Shown here: positions 1-10,290 of the stretch, one piece after another
How positions within the stretch are numbered: position 1 is the first letter of the stretch
How the letters are laid out: each line of letters begins with the position of its first letter
Origin: Stenopsyche tienmushanensis
Taxonomy: Eukaryota > Arthropoda > Insecta > Trichoptera > Stenopsychidae
Reading direction: 5' to 3'
NCBI GenBank assembly: GCA_008973525.1
Contig: WACJ01000009.1
Span: 558,001-622,000, forward strand
Length of the DNA: 64,000 nt
Program-made: the position numbers and the translations under genes
The notes under the pieces: generated by a model
Told to the model about the DNA's origin: nothing
Database searches by the model: none
Seen by the model: the letters and a program-made list of their open reading frames with translations, nothing else

Positions 1-830
1 ATGATGATTTTGATTGACCGAAATTTCTTGGAACATCTGATAATAAAGCCCAATAATCTAGATGCCTTAGCAATGATCTGATCAATGTACTTATCAAAGA
101 GCATTTTACTATCATGGAAACACCCAAATCCTTAAAAGAGTCTACTCTTGGAACAGCCTGATTATTGAGAAAATATATCGAACTTGGAAATTATTCTTCT
201 TCGAGAAAATGTAATCAGAGCGCATTTTGATACATTAAAATCTATTTTTTTTATTCGGCAGTATTTCGTATATCTGTCTTAATCATTTCGGAAAGTTGAG
301 GTATAAGAGATAGATTCGACAGTCTTAAAAAGATACTTTGAGTTCCTGAAGCAATCTCAAATGTCATTGATGAAAAATATAAAGATTAGTGGTCCAAGAA
401 GCGAGCCCTGTGGTACACCTGAGAGGATGCACCACCAGTTAGGTTTGAATCCATTAGTTACAACAGCCTGGAATTTTTGATCGATGTAAGAGACTATCCA
501 TGAATACCTGCGTTGAAAAGTTTCTGAAGCAGGATAATATGATCTGATCTATCGAAAACCTTGCTGAAATATGTAAACACTACGTCAAAAACACCTCCAT
601 TATCTATAGTTTTAGCGATAAATTCATTAGAGAGTCAGGTTGGTGACTGTTGATTTATGTTGGTTAAAATGATGTTTATAAGCAGCATATAGCTGTTCAT
701 AAATGACACTTTCAAAAACTTTAGCAAAGATGCACAACTTAGATATCGACTTATAGTTCCAAATAAGGTTCTTAGATTCCATTTTATGAATAGAAAAAAT
801 CTTGAAATATCTTCAACAATGCGCAAAAAT
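1..830 (-). pseudogene. Decayed non-LTR reverse transcriptase (Jockey/CR1-like)
   Basis: Read on the minus strand, this stretch encodes broken pieces of a LINE reverse transcriptase in the correct order. A finger-type segment resembling PISRLSCLAKVFE...YEQLY lies at about 826-690. YFSKVFDRSDHIILL, the RT motif with the first catalytic Asp, lies at about 570-530. GVPQGSLLGPL lies at 419-388. A thumb-like KDLGV...SLLRHL segment lies at about 140-60. The pieces are in different frames with stops, and the expected Y/FADD motif between them is missing or unrecognisable, so the copy is dead. It continues past the left edge of the window, so neither end of the element is visible. Motif wording favours the Jockey/CR1/I group over R1 or RTE; the exact clade is uncertain. 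Confidence 0.72.
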
Positions 831-2369
831 GACTAATCGATGAAAATATTCTATCTTTTTTATGATTGAAACAGGGGTATTAAAAAAGTTTATTTAGCTT
901 AAAATATTCGATTTATAAGCACATATAATGATTTTCTATAAATATTGTATCAAAAGCTTGTATAGTCTAATTTTATAACGTTCAAAGCGTCTTGCATCCA
1001 TTTTGTACGATGGTTATATGGAAAATTATATGCATGTGCTATGAACATATGAATGCAAAAGTTTTCTGAGCTTGTATGCTTCAGTTGATACGGCCGACCT
1101 TAATATCTGACGATGCATGAGTAATGTGCTTTCTTTATAGACATTTTGCTGCTTTTCAACATTTTTTCGAAATCCTGATGTATTTTTAATGATGTTCTCA
1201 TCGTCAGTAATATTGCTAGATTCATATTTAGTCAATGGCTAAAAATATGACACCAAGATAAAGCGGTTGGGGATTAATTTGAAATGGGTTCTTAAGGGTG
1301 ATATTGTGGTCATCTTGTAAGCTAACTTGTAAATATAAGACTCAAGTGTATTAAAGATCATTATTATTTGGCAAGGATTTATGGTTCAGTTAAATGATAG
1401 TATTTCAGAGAGTGTGTATTAATTTAAGGTATTTTTGAATCGTCGGCATCAAAGAAGTCAAATTTTGTCGCTTTCTCTTTGAAACGAAATTGAAAAAAAA
1501 TTCGCTATTTCATATGCTTTGTTTTCAAATAAAGTGATGCTCATATAAAATATACGAGAAGAAAAAATTAGATCAGAGGCTTGTTCTCAAATCAGTTTTT
1601 ATTTAGTCAAAAATTGCCTTAAAAGAGACAAGTGACTTTGTATAAATATGGGTTGGAGTATTGGGGGAGGCGTCGTCGGTTAATGTGAAGGCATGCAAGG
1701 GCCTCCTACTAAAAATGTTACCTTCAAAATGTAATATTTCAAGAATGCTCGGTGAAACCGTTAACAGCATGTCATAGCGGAGGCACAGTTTAAGAGAATT
1801 CTCCATATCCTGAGGCTCCCAACAAATAACTGTCGGAGGCTGGCTGACAACAAAGGCAAGTATAGTTTGGGGCCCGGGCTCCACGTGCGCCCGTACAAAA
1901 GGGCCCCAACATACACCCATCACGGGATGTCATGGGGTGGTTTTTGATAATGCCTCATCAAAAACAAGCACACAATTGCCCCTGGAGAGCTTCACGGATT
2001 CGCTCACCGCGGCTTCCGAAATTACTTTATCAGCGACGTTACATACGGAAAATAATATCCATCAACATACCGACTTGTTTGAGGAGCTCTTTGCATTATT
2101 TAATGTGACAGCCGCGTTCGTATCTTCATATGTGGGAGCGTGTGTGGGTGCTCCTACTCTTAAGGAGATAAATTATCTTTTCAACATTGATTCAATCACT
2201 ACAATTTAATATTATACAGCAGCCATAATAAAATTTGACAATATTAACGCGCAACGTTTAAATTAGCCCCTCCTCTTCATAGGTAACATTTGAATACAAC
2301 ACACATTAATATCATATAAACATTGAACAAACGATTGAATAATTGTAATTAGATGTTGTTTGGATAAAG
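831..2369. other. Unassigned region with two short ORFs
   Basis: Most of this is AT-rich sequence with no recognised feature. Between about 1600 and 2210 composition becomes more GC-rich and two back-to-back ORFs appear: 106 codons on the minus strand (1923-1603) and 90 codons on the plus strand (1937-2209). Neither shows a motif I recognise. They could be a host exon, part of an old repeat, or chance. Confidence 0.3.
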
Positions 2370-3110
2370 GATGGAAGTCTCATAATGACATTTTTTGAAT
2401 TAAATTTTTTACCACGTAAATAATATTTCAATGAAAAAATTAAATGATAATCTGAAGGGGTAATGTCAGAAGAGTATGGAGGATGAGGGAAAACATCCCA
2501 GTCAAATGATAATCATTTATTTCTGACGAGCAAAGACACATGAGGCCTGGCGTTATTGTGATGAAAAACAACGCCTCGTCTGTTTGCTAATTCTGGCCGT
2601 TTTCTGGTAATTACATCTTTTAGATTGTCTAGTTGGAAACAATATTTTGTCGAATTGATCGTTTCACTTTGCTAAAGTAGCTCATAATAAACTACTCCCT
2701 TCCAATCCCATCAAATGCATAGCAAAACTTTTTTTTGGATATAGGCCAGGTTTAGCTACAGTTAAAGCTTCTGTACTTTTGGTCCAAGACCGTTTACGTT
2801 GGATATTCTCATATCCAACGTAATTCGAGTATCCAACTTTCATCTCCAGTGACAAGTTTCTTCAAAAAAATTGGCTATTATGTCGTTGGAGAAGAAGATT
2901 GCATGTTGAAATACGCTGAAGTTTATTTGAGTCAGTCAGTTCATGAGGAATCCACACATCTGAACGATTGGTGTAGCCCAATTTTGTCAGATGATTATGG
3001 ACGGATGTTCGTGGAATTTCTAACTTGTTAGTTATTTCACGAGTTTTCTTCAACCATGGCTATGGTTAGATCTGTGTTCATTTGTGAAAGAAACTTATGG
3101 GACAATCTAA
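2370..3110 (-). mobile_element. Core-only mariner derivative, copy 1
   Basis: This matches the element at 50682-51420 along its whole length (741 versus 739 bp) and in the same orientation. The right terminal repeat (GAAACTTATGGGACAATCTAA, ending at 3110) is well kept and followed by TA; the left one near 2370-2395 is degenerate. Minus-strand translation gives mariner transposase pieces: the second helix-turn-helix (NKLEIPRTSVHNHLTKLGY), the linker (PHELTDSN), a 'KRPELANR'-like segment and 'LDNLKD', broken by frameshifts and stops. The first helix-turn-helix and the C-terminal tail are absent, with terminal repeats directly abutting the truncated core, exactly as in copy 2. A 13-bp hairpin at 2794-2823 is unique to this copy. 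It is non-autonomous and dead. Confidence 0.82.
2794..2823. repeat. 13-bp perfect hairpin inside mariner copy 1
   Basis: TTACGTTGGATAT (2794-2806) is followed by a TCTC loop and then its exact reverse complement (2811-2823). The sister copy near 51106-51130 has only the left arm here, so about 15 bp were added in this copy. Such a gain is typical of template switching at a replication fork. Confidence 0.85.
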
Positions 3111-3112
3111 TA

Positions 3113-3545
3113 TATTAACACAATACTCAATAGCTTTAGCCTTAAAATATGCTTCAGTATCGGCAATCACTTCTTCATTGGAGCCAAATCTCTTTCCCTG
3201 GAGAATTATTTTTAGATCTGCAAACAGGTAAAAGTTGCTGGGAGTTATATTCGGAGAATACAGTATATAGGGAAGCAATTTAAAGTGCAATTCGTGCAAT
3301 TTTGCCATTGTTGCGATCGACTTGTGACACCATGCATTGTCTTGGTAGAAGAGCATTTTTTTCTTCATTTGCGGTTGTTTTTCCGCATTTTTTTCCCGTC
3401 GAAAGCACCAGTAACGCCTTATAATATTCGTCGTTTTTAAGGTAATCGATGAATAAAATACCGTGCGAATTCCAAAATATGGAAGCCAAAACCTTCCTAC
3501 GAACTTATTGAGTGATGTGTGCTCTATTATCTCAAAATCCACTTT
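3113..3545 (-). pseudogene. Second-family mariner transposase relic
   Basis: Minus-strand reading gives the C-terminal half of a mariner transposase of a different subfamily from its neighbour. RKVLASIFWNSHGILFIDYL lies at about 3497-3440. After a frameshift come PQMKKKMLFYQDNAWCHKS, LHELHFKLLP, SPNITPSNFYLFADLK and GKRFGSNEEVIADTEAYF. In the DD34D family the motifs QDNA and SDF carry the second and third catalytic acids; here the third position is Asn (SNF), so catalysis would be lost even without the frameshift. The reading frame runs at its 3' end directly into the terminal repeat of the 2370-3110 element, so the two abut at a TA dinucleotide. Confidence 0.78.
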
Positions 3546-4829
3546 ATTGCGTATGGATTAAATAGTTTTAATTTAACGACGATCCAATTGATCCAGTTGA
3601 ATTTGAATCAAAATCCTTATTTCAATATTTTGCGTATAAGATTTTAAAAAAATTGAAAATCCCCTTTTAACCCCATTCTAACCTTAGGCTTTTTACATCT
3701 TCAAATTTGCAATTACTTCTATATCAGAAAACCGTATTTGGTATATTTTCCTTGACATTAAAAAATGATACCGTTCGTGGATACCGTGTCGGTAAATGTT
3801 AATGCCGACCCGTAATTAGTGGGTTAATATTGGGAGAATGAACCGAGCTCTAAACACTCTGCAGCTTCGTTTTTTAACGGAAGTCTTTATGCATAGGCCC
3901 ACTTGTGCGGTCCTGATGACCCAGTTTCGGTTCGCATTCCAAATGTTTAAATACACTGGCGAGCTGTGTATTATTAATTATAGATCTCTTTGTCTGCCAA
4001 GCTGCTAATTTAGCTCCCGATTTCAAAAGGATTCCGCAGGCAAAAATGCTCGATGATATTGAGAGCTAAATTGTCGCGAAAATTTTGCCATGCGAGTTGA
4101 AATAATGTGTAGAATTTAATTAAACAATCACGAATTTCAATTTATCAGGATCATTAGCGGTCGGGTTGCGGTCGACTATCTATGTGGATATTAAGCTCTG
4201 ATGTCCGCATGTTCACTTCCAGCGGAACACGTTTCCGGCAGCGAGTTTTCAACCAAGACTTCCGGTAATGGCTCATTGATACGTTTTCTCCGGAAGGTTC
4301 TGTTTGCGTGATAGCGTTCTGCTTACCTACAATTAACTGCATTTGTATCGTATCCCAACATCTTACGTGAAACACTGTAATTTTCTTTAGAAGCGGAACT
4401 CTGCTCTTCCATTTTTCAAATAGCACCACAATTAAGGGTCTTACACAAAATGTACGATCTTCGACTTTTAAATTTTATTATAGTGGAGAAGCGCTCATTT
4501 ATTTCGTTTTTATTTAGTGTTTGAGCTTAAAGCATTCGTTTATTCATGCAAAATGCTCCGGACATGTATAATTATTTATATAAAAAGCGATTAAACCCAA
4601 ACGATATCCAAGTTTATTAAAAAAAATACCAAATGTGAATAAATTTTTCGGGTGGTAATAGTGAAGCATCAATAGCTCGAGATCCATTGGAAAACCTCAA
4701 CTATGCTGATCAATTAGAAAAAGAAGTTGCACGTCTAGGATTTGGCATAGATCTGAGTAAGGAGGAGACTTTGGTCTGGGCAGAGACAGAAGTGGCGAAA
4801 TGTGCCATCGTTGACCAAGGTTCGACGAA
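3546..4829. other. Unassigned region
   Basis: No recognised gene or repeat end. A 91-codon minus-strand ORF (4429-4154) and a plus-strand ORF start at 4687 are present. The latter (ENLNYADQLEKEV...) runs open into the Tigger-like copy that follows, but its first 40 or so codons do not resemble Tigger. I cannot say whether they are host coding sequence. Confidence 0.3.
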
Positions 4830-5728
4830 GAAGAAGAAGAAGACGAAGAAGTGTATTTTTATGTGGTTCATACATAGATGATCGACTCGACAACCAATAT
4901 CTGGTCCATTTTTGTGTGAAAAGGAGATATGTTTCAATACAAACCTAAATGGAGATTCCACCTTCAAAGCAAGTTCGAGCTGGTTTGAAAAATTCAAAGG
5001 ACGACATGGTATCAGGGAACTTGAAATTCACGGGGAAAAGCTTTTTGCTAGCATACCTTCAGCAGACATTCATTAACACATTGAAGCTATTTGTGGAGAA
5101 GAAAGAATTCGAAAAATAGTGTATTTGCAATGCTGATGACAACGGTTTAAATTGGAAAAAAAAACTACTTTAGCATCAAGACGTAAAAATACTGTATTTG
5201 GGTACAAAACTAGTAAAGAGGGCGTTACTATAATGCTATTATTACTAGATAATGCACCGTCCCACCCATTTGATCAGGCTGTAATAGAAACATTCATGCG
5301 TTTATATAGAAATTAGATGGTTCGATAATTATTGCAAGCAGACAAAAATAATGAAGAATCGATTATCAGCTTCCATAAGAAAATAAATCAAAAAGATTGT
5401 TGCTACATCGCAGCGGATGGTTGGAATTCTTTAGATGTGTCAACTTTGAAAAAGTCATAGAACAAAATTTTGTAAAAATCATTAATAAGATCTAAGATAA
5501 AGAAGATATTGCGGAATCTATTTGTGCTAAATGCAACCTTTTCACTGTTTAGATATCGACATAAAATGGTTTAAGAACCAAGAAGAATGTAATTCAGGAC
5601 AACTCATATATATTAAGAGTATTCGTGATTTGGCAGCTTAAAAAATAATGTATTATATGTGTATGTATATTATATGCTAGGCTAACAAAAACTATTCATA
5701 TCAGGTCCACATAATCGAGGTTCTACTG
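4830..5728 (+). mobile_element. Tigger/pogo-like element, family A copy 1 (deleted)
   Basis: The plus strand encodes fragments of a pogo-superfamily transposase (CENP-B-type DNA-binding plus DDE_1 domains). The CENP-B-like part is IFMWFIHR, QPISGPFLCEK and SSWFEKFKGRHGIRELEIHG at about 4850-5040. Next come EKLFASIPSAD, TLASRRKNTVFGYK, and then LLLLDNAPSHP (second catalytic Asp, about 5240-5272) fused almost directly to FDQAVIETFMRLYR (third catalytic Asp region). Roughly 60 residues usually lie between these, so there is an internal deletion. ESIISFHKK follows at about 5355. The right terminal repeat reads, in reverse complement, CAGTAGAACCTCGATTATG (ending 5728) and is followed by TA. No left terminal repeat is visible, so the copy is truncated there. 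Confidence 0.8.
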
Positions 5729-5730
5729 TA

Positions 5731-8429
5731 TTCAATCATCCCTTGAATTTTTTATGCTTTAATAAGCAATTCAAAAATATAAATGATATATTAAGAAATT
5801 CTTTAAAATGCTGTATATTTTTAATCTATCATTTATTGTTGACCCTGCCCAACTTCATCAACCGATGCAGTATTTATGTTTTTAATACTAAGAAATCATG
5901 TTTACACATATCTGGATGCTTAGGTTATAATGAACGAAATTGTAAATGAACTGAATTAAATCATTTGGGGGGTTGTTAAAAATATAAGGATTACTTGACT
6001 CATATATACGTAAATCTTCTGTTATGTAAGAATTCGTATTCGAATAATTTCATCCTAATTTAACCTCACGTAGAAGAAATTTACAAGAGACATGCTTAGC
6101 GCTCACATTTTAAAATCATTAAACGCCATGAAAACTATGTCAAGTGGTCGGCATTGGTCCCATAAATGGAATTTATTTCATATTTAAGACTGAAAAATTA
6201 TATTTAATGCTGAAATTAATGAATGCTTAATAATTAGCACGTATTTTGGAACAATAAGATTATCCCATATGAGTATTATTAAAAATGCACAAAAGGCTCT
6301 TTTTATCAATGCAATGATGTCACTGAGGATTCGTTAAAAAAATATGATAATTTAAAAAATCAATTCAATCACATTGCTTGAAAACGAGAACAATAAGAGA
6401 ATGATTAGGGAGACGGAATGGCCCGAGGGAGGAGGTCATGCTACCGAAGAGGTGGTCCAGTGATAGAGGTGGCGAAAGAGCGCAGGGCCTGCTGGGTTCA
6501 ATCTATCAGTGTCGTTTGCAGCAGGAGCGAGGGCCATGTAGAGGCCAGGAAGTCTCTAGCAAGCCGTATCCTTGTAAGTGGTCCTCCTTAGTATTCCGTT
6601 TCAGTGCCAGGACCGGATTGGCGATAACCAGCGACAGATCTAGATACGACTGAATATTTCTTCGGGGGATACATTCCTCAGACGTAATCAGGTGTTAAGC
6701 GAATGCAACCAACGTATCTACCAACTGACGTAGAACTACTTGTCAACACTTCCATTTGAATTTGTTTATAAATGTGTTTTATATTGCGGAACTTTCCATA
6801 AAATAAATATTTTAAGGATAGTTAAGACTTGATGGTGTTTAGCTATCATAAATATTATGGTTTATATTTTCTTCAATTTATTTTCCTCTGTAAAATATTT
6901 TTACCATTGTATTTGCATTTAAATCCCATAAATCAAATTTGTTGAATTTAGCATGTTCTCAAAGTTTTATCTGTGAACACTCATCTTGCGGGCCACTTGG
7001 GTGAAAGTATCGAAGGGTGGTATTGCGATCATTTCGTATAAAAATTCGTATTTAAATATCAATAAAATCGCTATAAAAATATCCCATAGAGCTCACTTAT
7101 ATTAGAGAACGGATATAGCACTTTGCCTTATACCATCACCCGCACAAACTAACTATTCCATATGCCTATTTCATATTTCATATATTTCACCCAACACCCA
7201 AATCTCTAATATTATTGATATTATCATAGATGATACGACTTATTAATGATAGCACTTATTTAATATCACGTAACAAGTTTTAGCTTTCAATGCTATTATA
7301 AGGCCAAATTTCATTTAATATTCCTCGAATAATTTTACATATAGATTATACATTTTTGGGTATAAAAATATATCCGTAGCGGAGTTGTTTTTCGCATACA
7401 TTAAATCATCAATATGTGTTTTGCTGGTGAAATGTATGAAATACGTAGGCGACTCCAGTCATAAGGGTCACCAGGGACACGGGAACAAAAGGACACATTC
7501 GAGTATCTAAAAATAAGCACAACATTTATTTATTTAGATAGACCCTTTCCATAAAATAAAATACCTCATAATTTGCTGTTGGCCACCTTTTGTCCGCGGA
7601 TTGTATGAGAAGGTTCGTTTTCAAACAATTCGATGATACGAATCCATATGGAATGACAGCGAGAAATGATTGTTTGAGTTTCACATCAGCGAGTTGGTAT
7701 TTTTTTATTGGGTCACATTTGTATTGTCATCCAATTTAATGCACGCTTCGAATTGTTTTTGTAGCGCCCGTTAGCATTGCCATTTTTGTCGGTGTGTTAT
7801 TGGGGCTGGTTATAAACATAGTGATGATTTGAATCTATATGATATATGGTAGAATTGTCTGTACCACAAAAAAATTTATCTCACTGGGGCAAACATAAGA
7901 TTGAAGTGTATAAATCAATAAAATAAGAAGAAAGTCATTATGGGAATCTTAGTTATTTTCAACGTCGTGTGCAATTTACGAGCAAAAAGTTTTGCACTTC
8001 AACTAGTGATGGAATTATAGCTAATTACTCATCATCGTAATGCTTTAAAAATATTAATCAATGGTCTCTTTTCCATAATATTAATACATCTGTATGTGAT
8101 ATTTTTTCCATACATAGCTAATTTAGGATAAGATTATTTTAAAAATATTTTTTTTAGCTTGGTGAGAATATATAGTCAATCATAGGTGGACTTATACGAC
8201 TTTATTAAGGATCTCTGAAAATATTTTTTCAGATCCAAAAATTTAGAATAAGTCTCGATTTTGTCCTGAGCCTGAACTTTTACAAAAATAATTCAGGATA
8301 TTACCTTCCAATCCAGTTTAATTATCCAACTTGCTGATTGCTAGAAGTATAATGTCTATAACCATACAAGAAGAAGAAAGAGAGCATAAGAGTTCTTATT
8401 AAGTACTAAATGCTTACTTTTTTATATTA
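5731..8429. other. Unassigned AT-rich region with a GC-richer patch
   Basis: No gene recognised. A GC-richer patch at about 6410-6690 is open in two plus-strand frames, one of 71 codons from 6438. The second frame reads RSCYRRGGPVIEVAKERRACW and onward, but I do not recognise either. The rest is low-complexity AT-rich sequence. Confidence 0.3.
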
Positions 8430-8552
8430 AAAATAAAATAACCAAACATCCAAAATAATCAATGATCTTTAATACATATAACATATTATTAAAATAAAAT
8501 AACCAAACATCCAAAATAATCAATGATCTTTAATACATATAACATATTATTA
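8430..8552. repeat. Tandem duplication, 2 x 61 bp
   Basis: Positions 8430-8491 recur identically 61 bp later (8491-8552), without mismatch. The unit is AT-rich and includes AACCAAACATCC and AATGATCTTTAATAC. The perfect identity implies a recent slippage or duplication event, or possibly an assembly artefact. Confidence 0.93.
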
Positions 8553-9530
8553 GTTTTCCAGTTAGAATAATAGGAACTGATTGTTTATAATATTTCAAAT
8601 TACGGGACTTAAAATGTATTTTTAGCTGTGTGTAGGATCGAAGCTTATATTTAGCATTGCGATTTGGACCGTGAATATTTTGATTACTAAATATTTACCC
8701 TTTTCAGGAATAATGTTGAAATAACATTTTCATCCTGAGTCATACATCTACACGCATACAAGAACGACGTCAAAACACGTATAAAGTCTATGATGTGAAA
8801 AAAATGTTTTTTTCTCCATTTTAATACTATGTTATCCCGATGGTCAGAATCCGGGGGATACACAAATATGAATTTAACCCAAATGTAGCAAAACAAATCC
8901 TCGGAATTTCCAAGGGGCTCTCTTTTTCCGGGCGCGTTTCCCGCAGGTGCCTTTCCCTTATAATAAATACTCCAATTTGCTACACTACCACCCCCTGACA
9001 TCCGATAATTGAAATGAAGAACACCTGTGAATGCCGCAAACTTAATCAAGACAAATTGCCTTTTTTCTATTTGGTGGCTTCGCCGTCACAACGCAACGCG
9101 CCAATTAATTATTTTAAGTAACTTCTTACCCCTCACGATGTTACCTCGTTTATTTTAATTTTATTTATCATTTCTCACATTCGGGGGCGCTTTGTGCGGC
9201 TGACTTTTGCCTCACATGGGACCCGGGCTTGAACTTCCGGAATTAAGCCCTTATACGCTCGACGCCTTTTTGTGGCGCCCCTGTCACCGGGGAATTCATG
9301 CAAACTTTTTTCTTTATAAATGTCGCGTTGAAGGTGGGAATAAAACCATTCCGAGGGTGGTAAGACTCTCAGTTCTCACCATTAGGATTTATTATTTAAA
9401 TGATACAACACTTCTTAGTAAATGTGGCATAATATCAAATGTTGGTTTAGTGGGTTAATTTTTGGAATCTCATTGTAAACGTTTCGGCTATTATTTTAAT
9501 GGTGGATAGCATTCTGTTACAAAAATACTA
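8553..9530. other. Unassigned region, partly GC-richer
   Basis: Between about 8690 and 9460 two ORFs occur, 120 codons on the minus strand (9049-8687) and 83 codons on the plus strand (9207-9458). Neither has a recognisable domain. Composition is closer to coding DNA than the surroundings, so an unrecognised host exon or old repeat is possible. Confidence 0.3.
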
Positions 9531-10290
9531 CACTTGGGTCTATTTTTATGCGATTTTGAAGTTATGCGGTTTTGAAAAAATAATGGAACCTATCCATCAT
9601 TTTTCCATAGAGGACAAAGCTTTTTTTTATGCGAATAATTAAAAAAAAATCGAATATTAACACTAATGCAAATTACAGCCATTGAAGTGTGAGATCTGTA
9701 TATATGGCAAAATTGCCAGTCTCTTGATAAGAAACTGGCAATTTTGGATTTATTGACGAATGGACAAAATCCTACCGAGATAAGCAAATCTCTCAATCTA
9801 AGAGAATCGACTATAAGAGCAATCAAGAAAAATTAAGTCGCCATCAGAAAATCTGTTATCAATGGCACAAAATTAAGCTCAAAACTTAAACAGAAAAAGC
9901 ACACACAAAAACGATTTCCCATATGTGGATATTTAATTAAGAAAAAAAACTCTTCTGTTTCATGAACTCATTAGCAAAATTCAAATTCCAACGCAAACTT
10001 AACCTTTCTTTACCGTGCTAAAAAACACCCGCGCGCTACCATGATATGTATTTGGTACACCATATGAAATTTTGAACCAATCTATTATATTTCATCTCGA
10101 TATCATCGTGATTAGATTCGAATTGTAGTAAATACATAATGGTGAAGGAAAAGACGATTTCAACACAGAAGGATGACGAAATTGTATTGTTTTTATTACA
10201 TAATTTTTTATAAACCTTTTTTATGCGATTTTTGGTACATTATTTGAAGTTATGCGATTTTTAAAAATAATGGAACATATCCCTCAATTT
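9531..10290 (+). mobile_element. Tigger-like element, family B copy with N-terminal domain
   Basis: The left end CACTTGGGTCTATTTTTATG (from 9531, preceded by TA) matches the ends of the copy at 53453-54322. Directly inside are the family's subterminal motifs GAAGTTATGCGGTTTT and ATAATGGAACC. From about 9720 the plus strand encodes a CENP-B/psq-type helix-turn-helix: DKKLAILDLLTNG, NPTEISKSLNLRESTIRAI and VAIRKSVINGTKLSSKLK, the usual N-terminus of Tigger transposases, with one in-frame stop. The catalytic domain is absent. Subterminal motifs recur at 10215-10280 but the outer right end is missing. The repeat at 10031-10145 interrupts the body. Confidence 0.78.
10031..10145 (-). repeat. Short dispersed repeat sharing the retrotransposon 3' tail
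   Basis: The segment ATGATATGTATTTGGTACAC (10041-10060) and flanks match the last 45 bp of the R1-clade element (16737-16783). About 110 bp also match a further copy at 32771-32955, including the distal motif GTAGTAAATACAT. It lies inside a Tigger-like element, so it probably inserted there. There is no poly(A) run at its end. Confidence 0.6.

Noticed and set aside
4687..4881. Host gene exon starting at 4687
   Set aside because: The 3' part (from about 4830) is Tigger transposase. The 5' 40 codons are unrecognised and the Lys run comes from a GAA/AAG-rich stretch, so no gene is called.
6438..6653. GC-rich ORF as a retrotransposon or host protein
   Set aside because: Neither open frame shows a domain, motif or splice context, so it was left as an unassigned patch.
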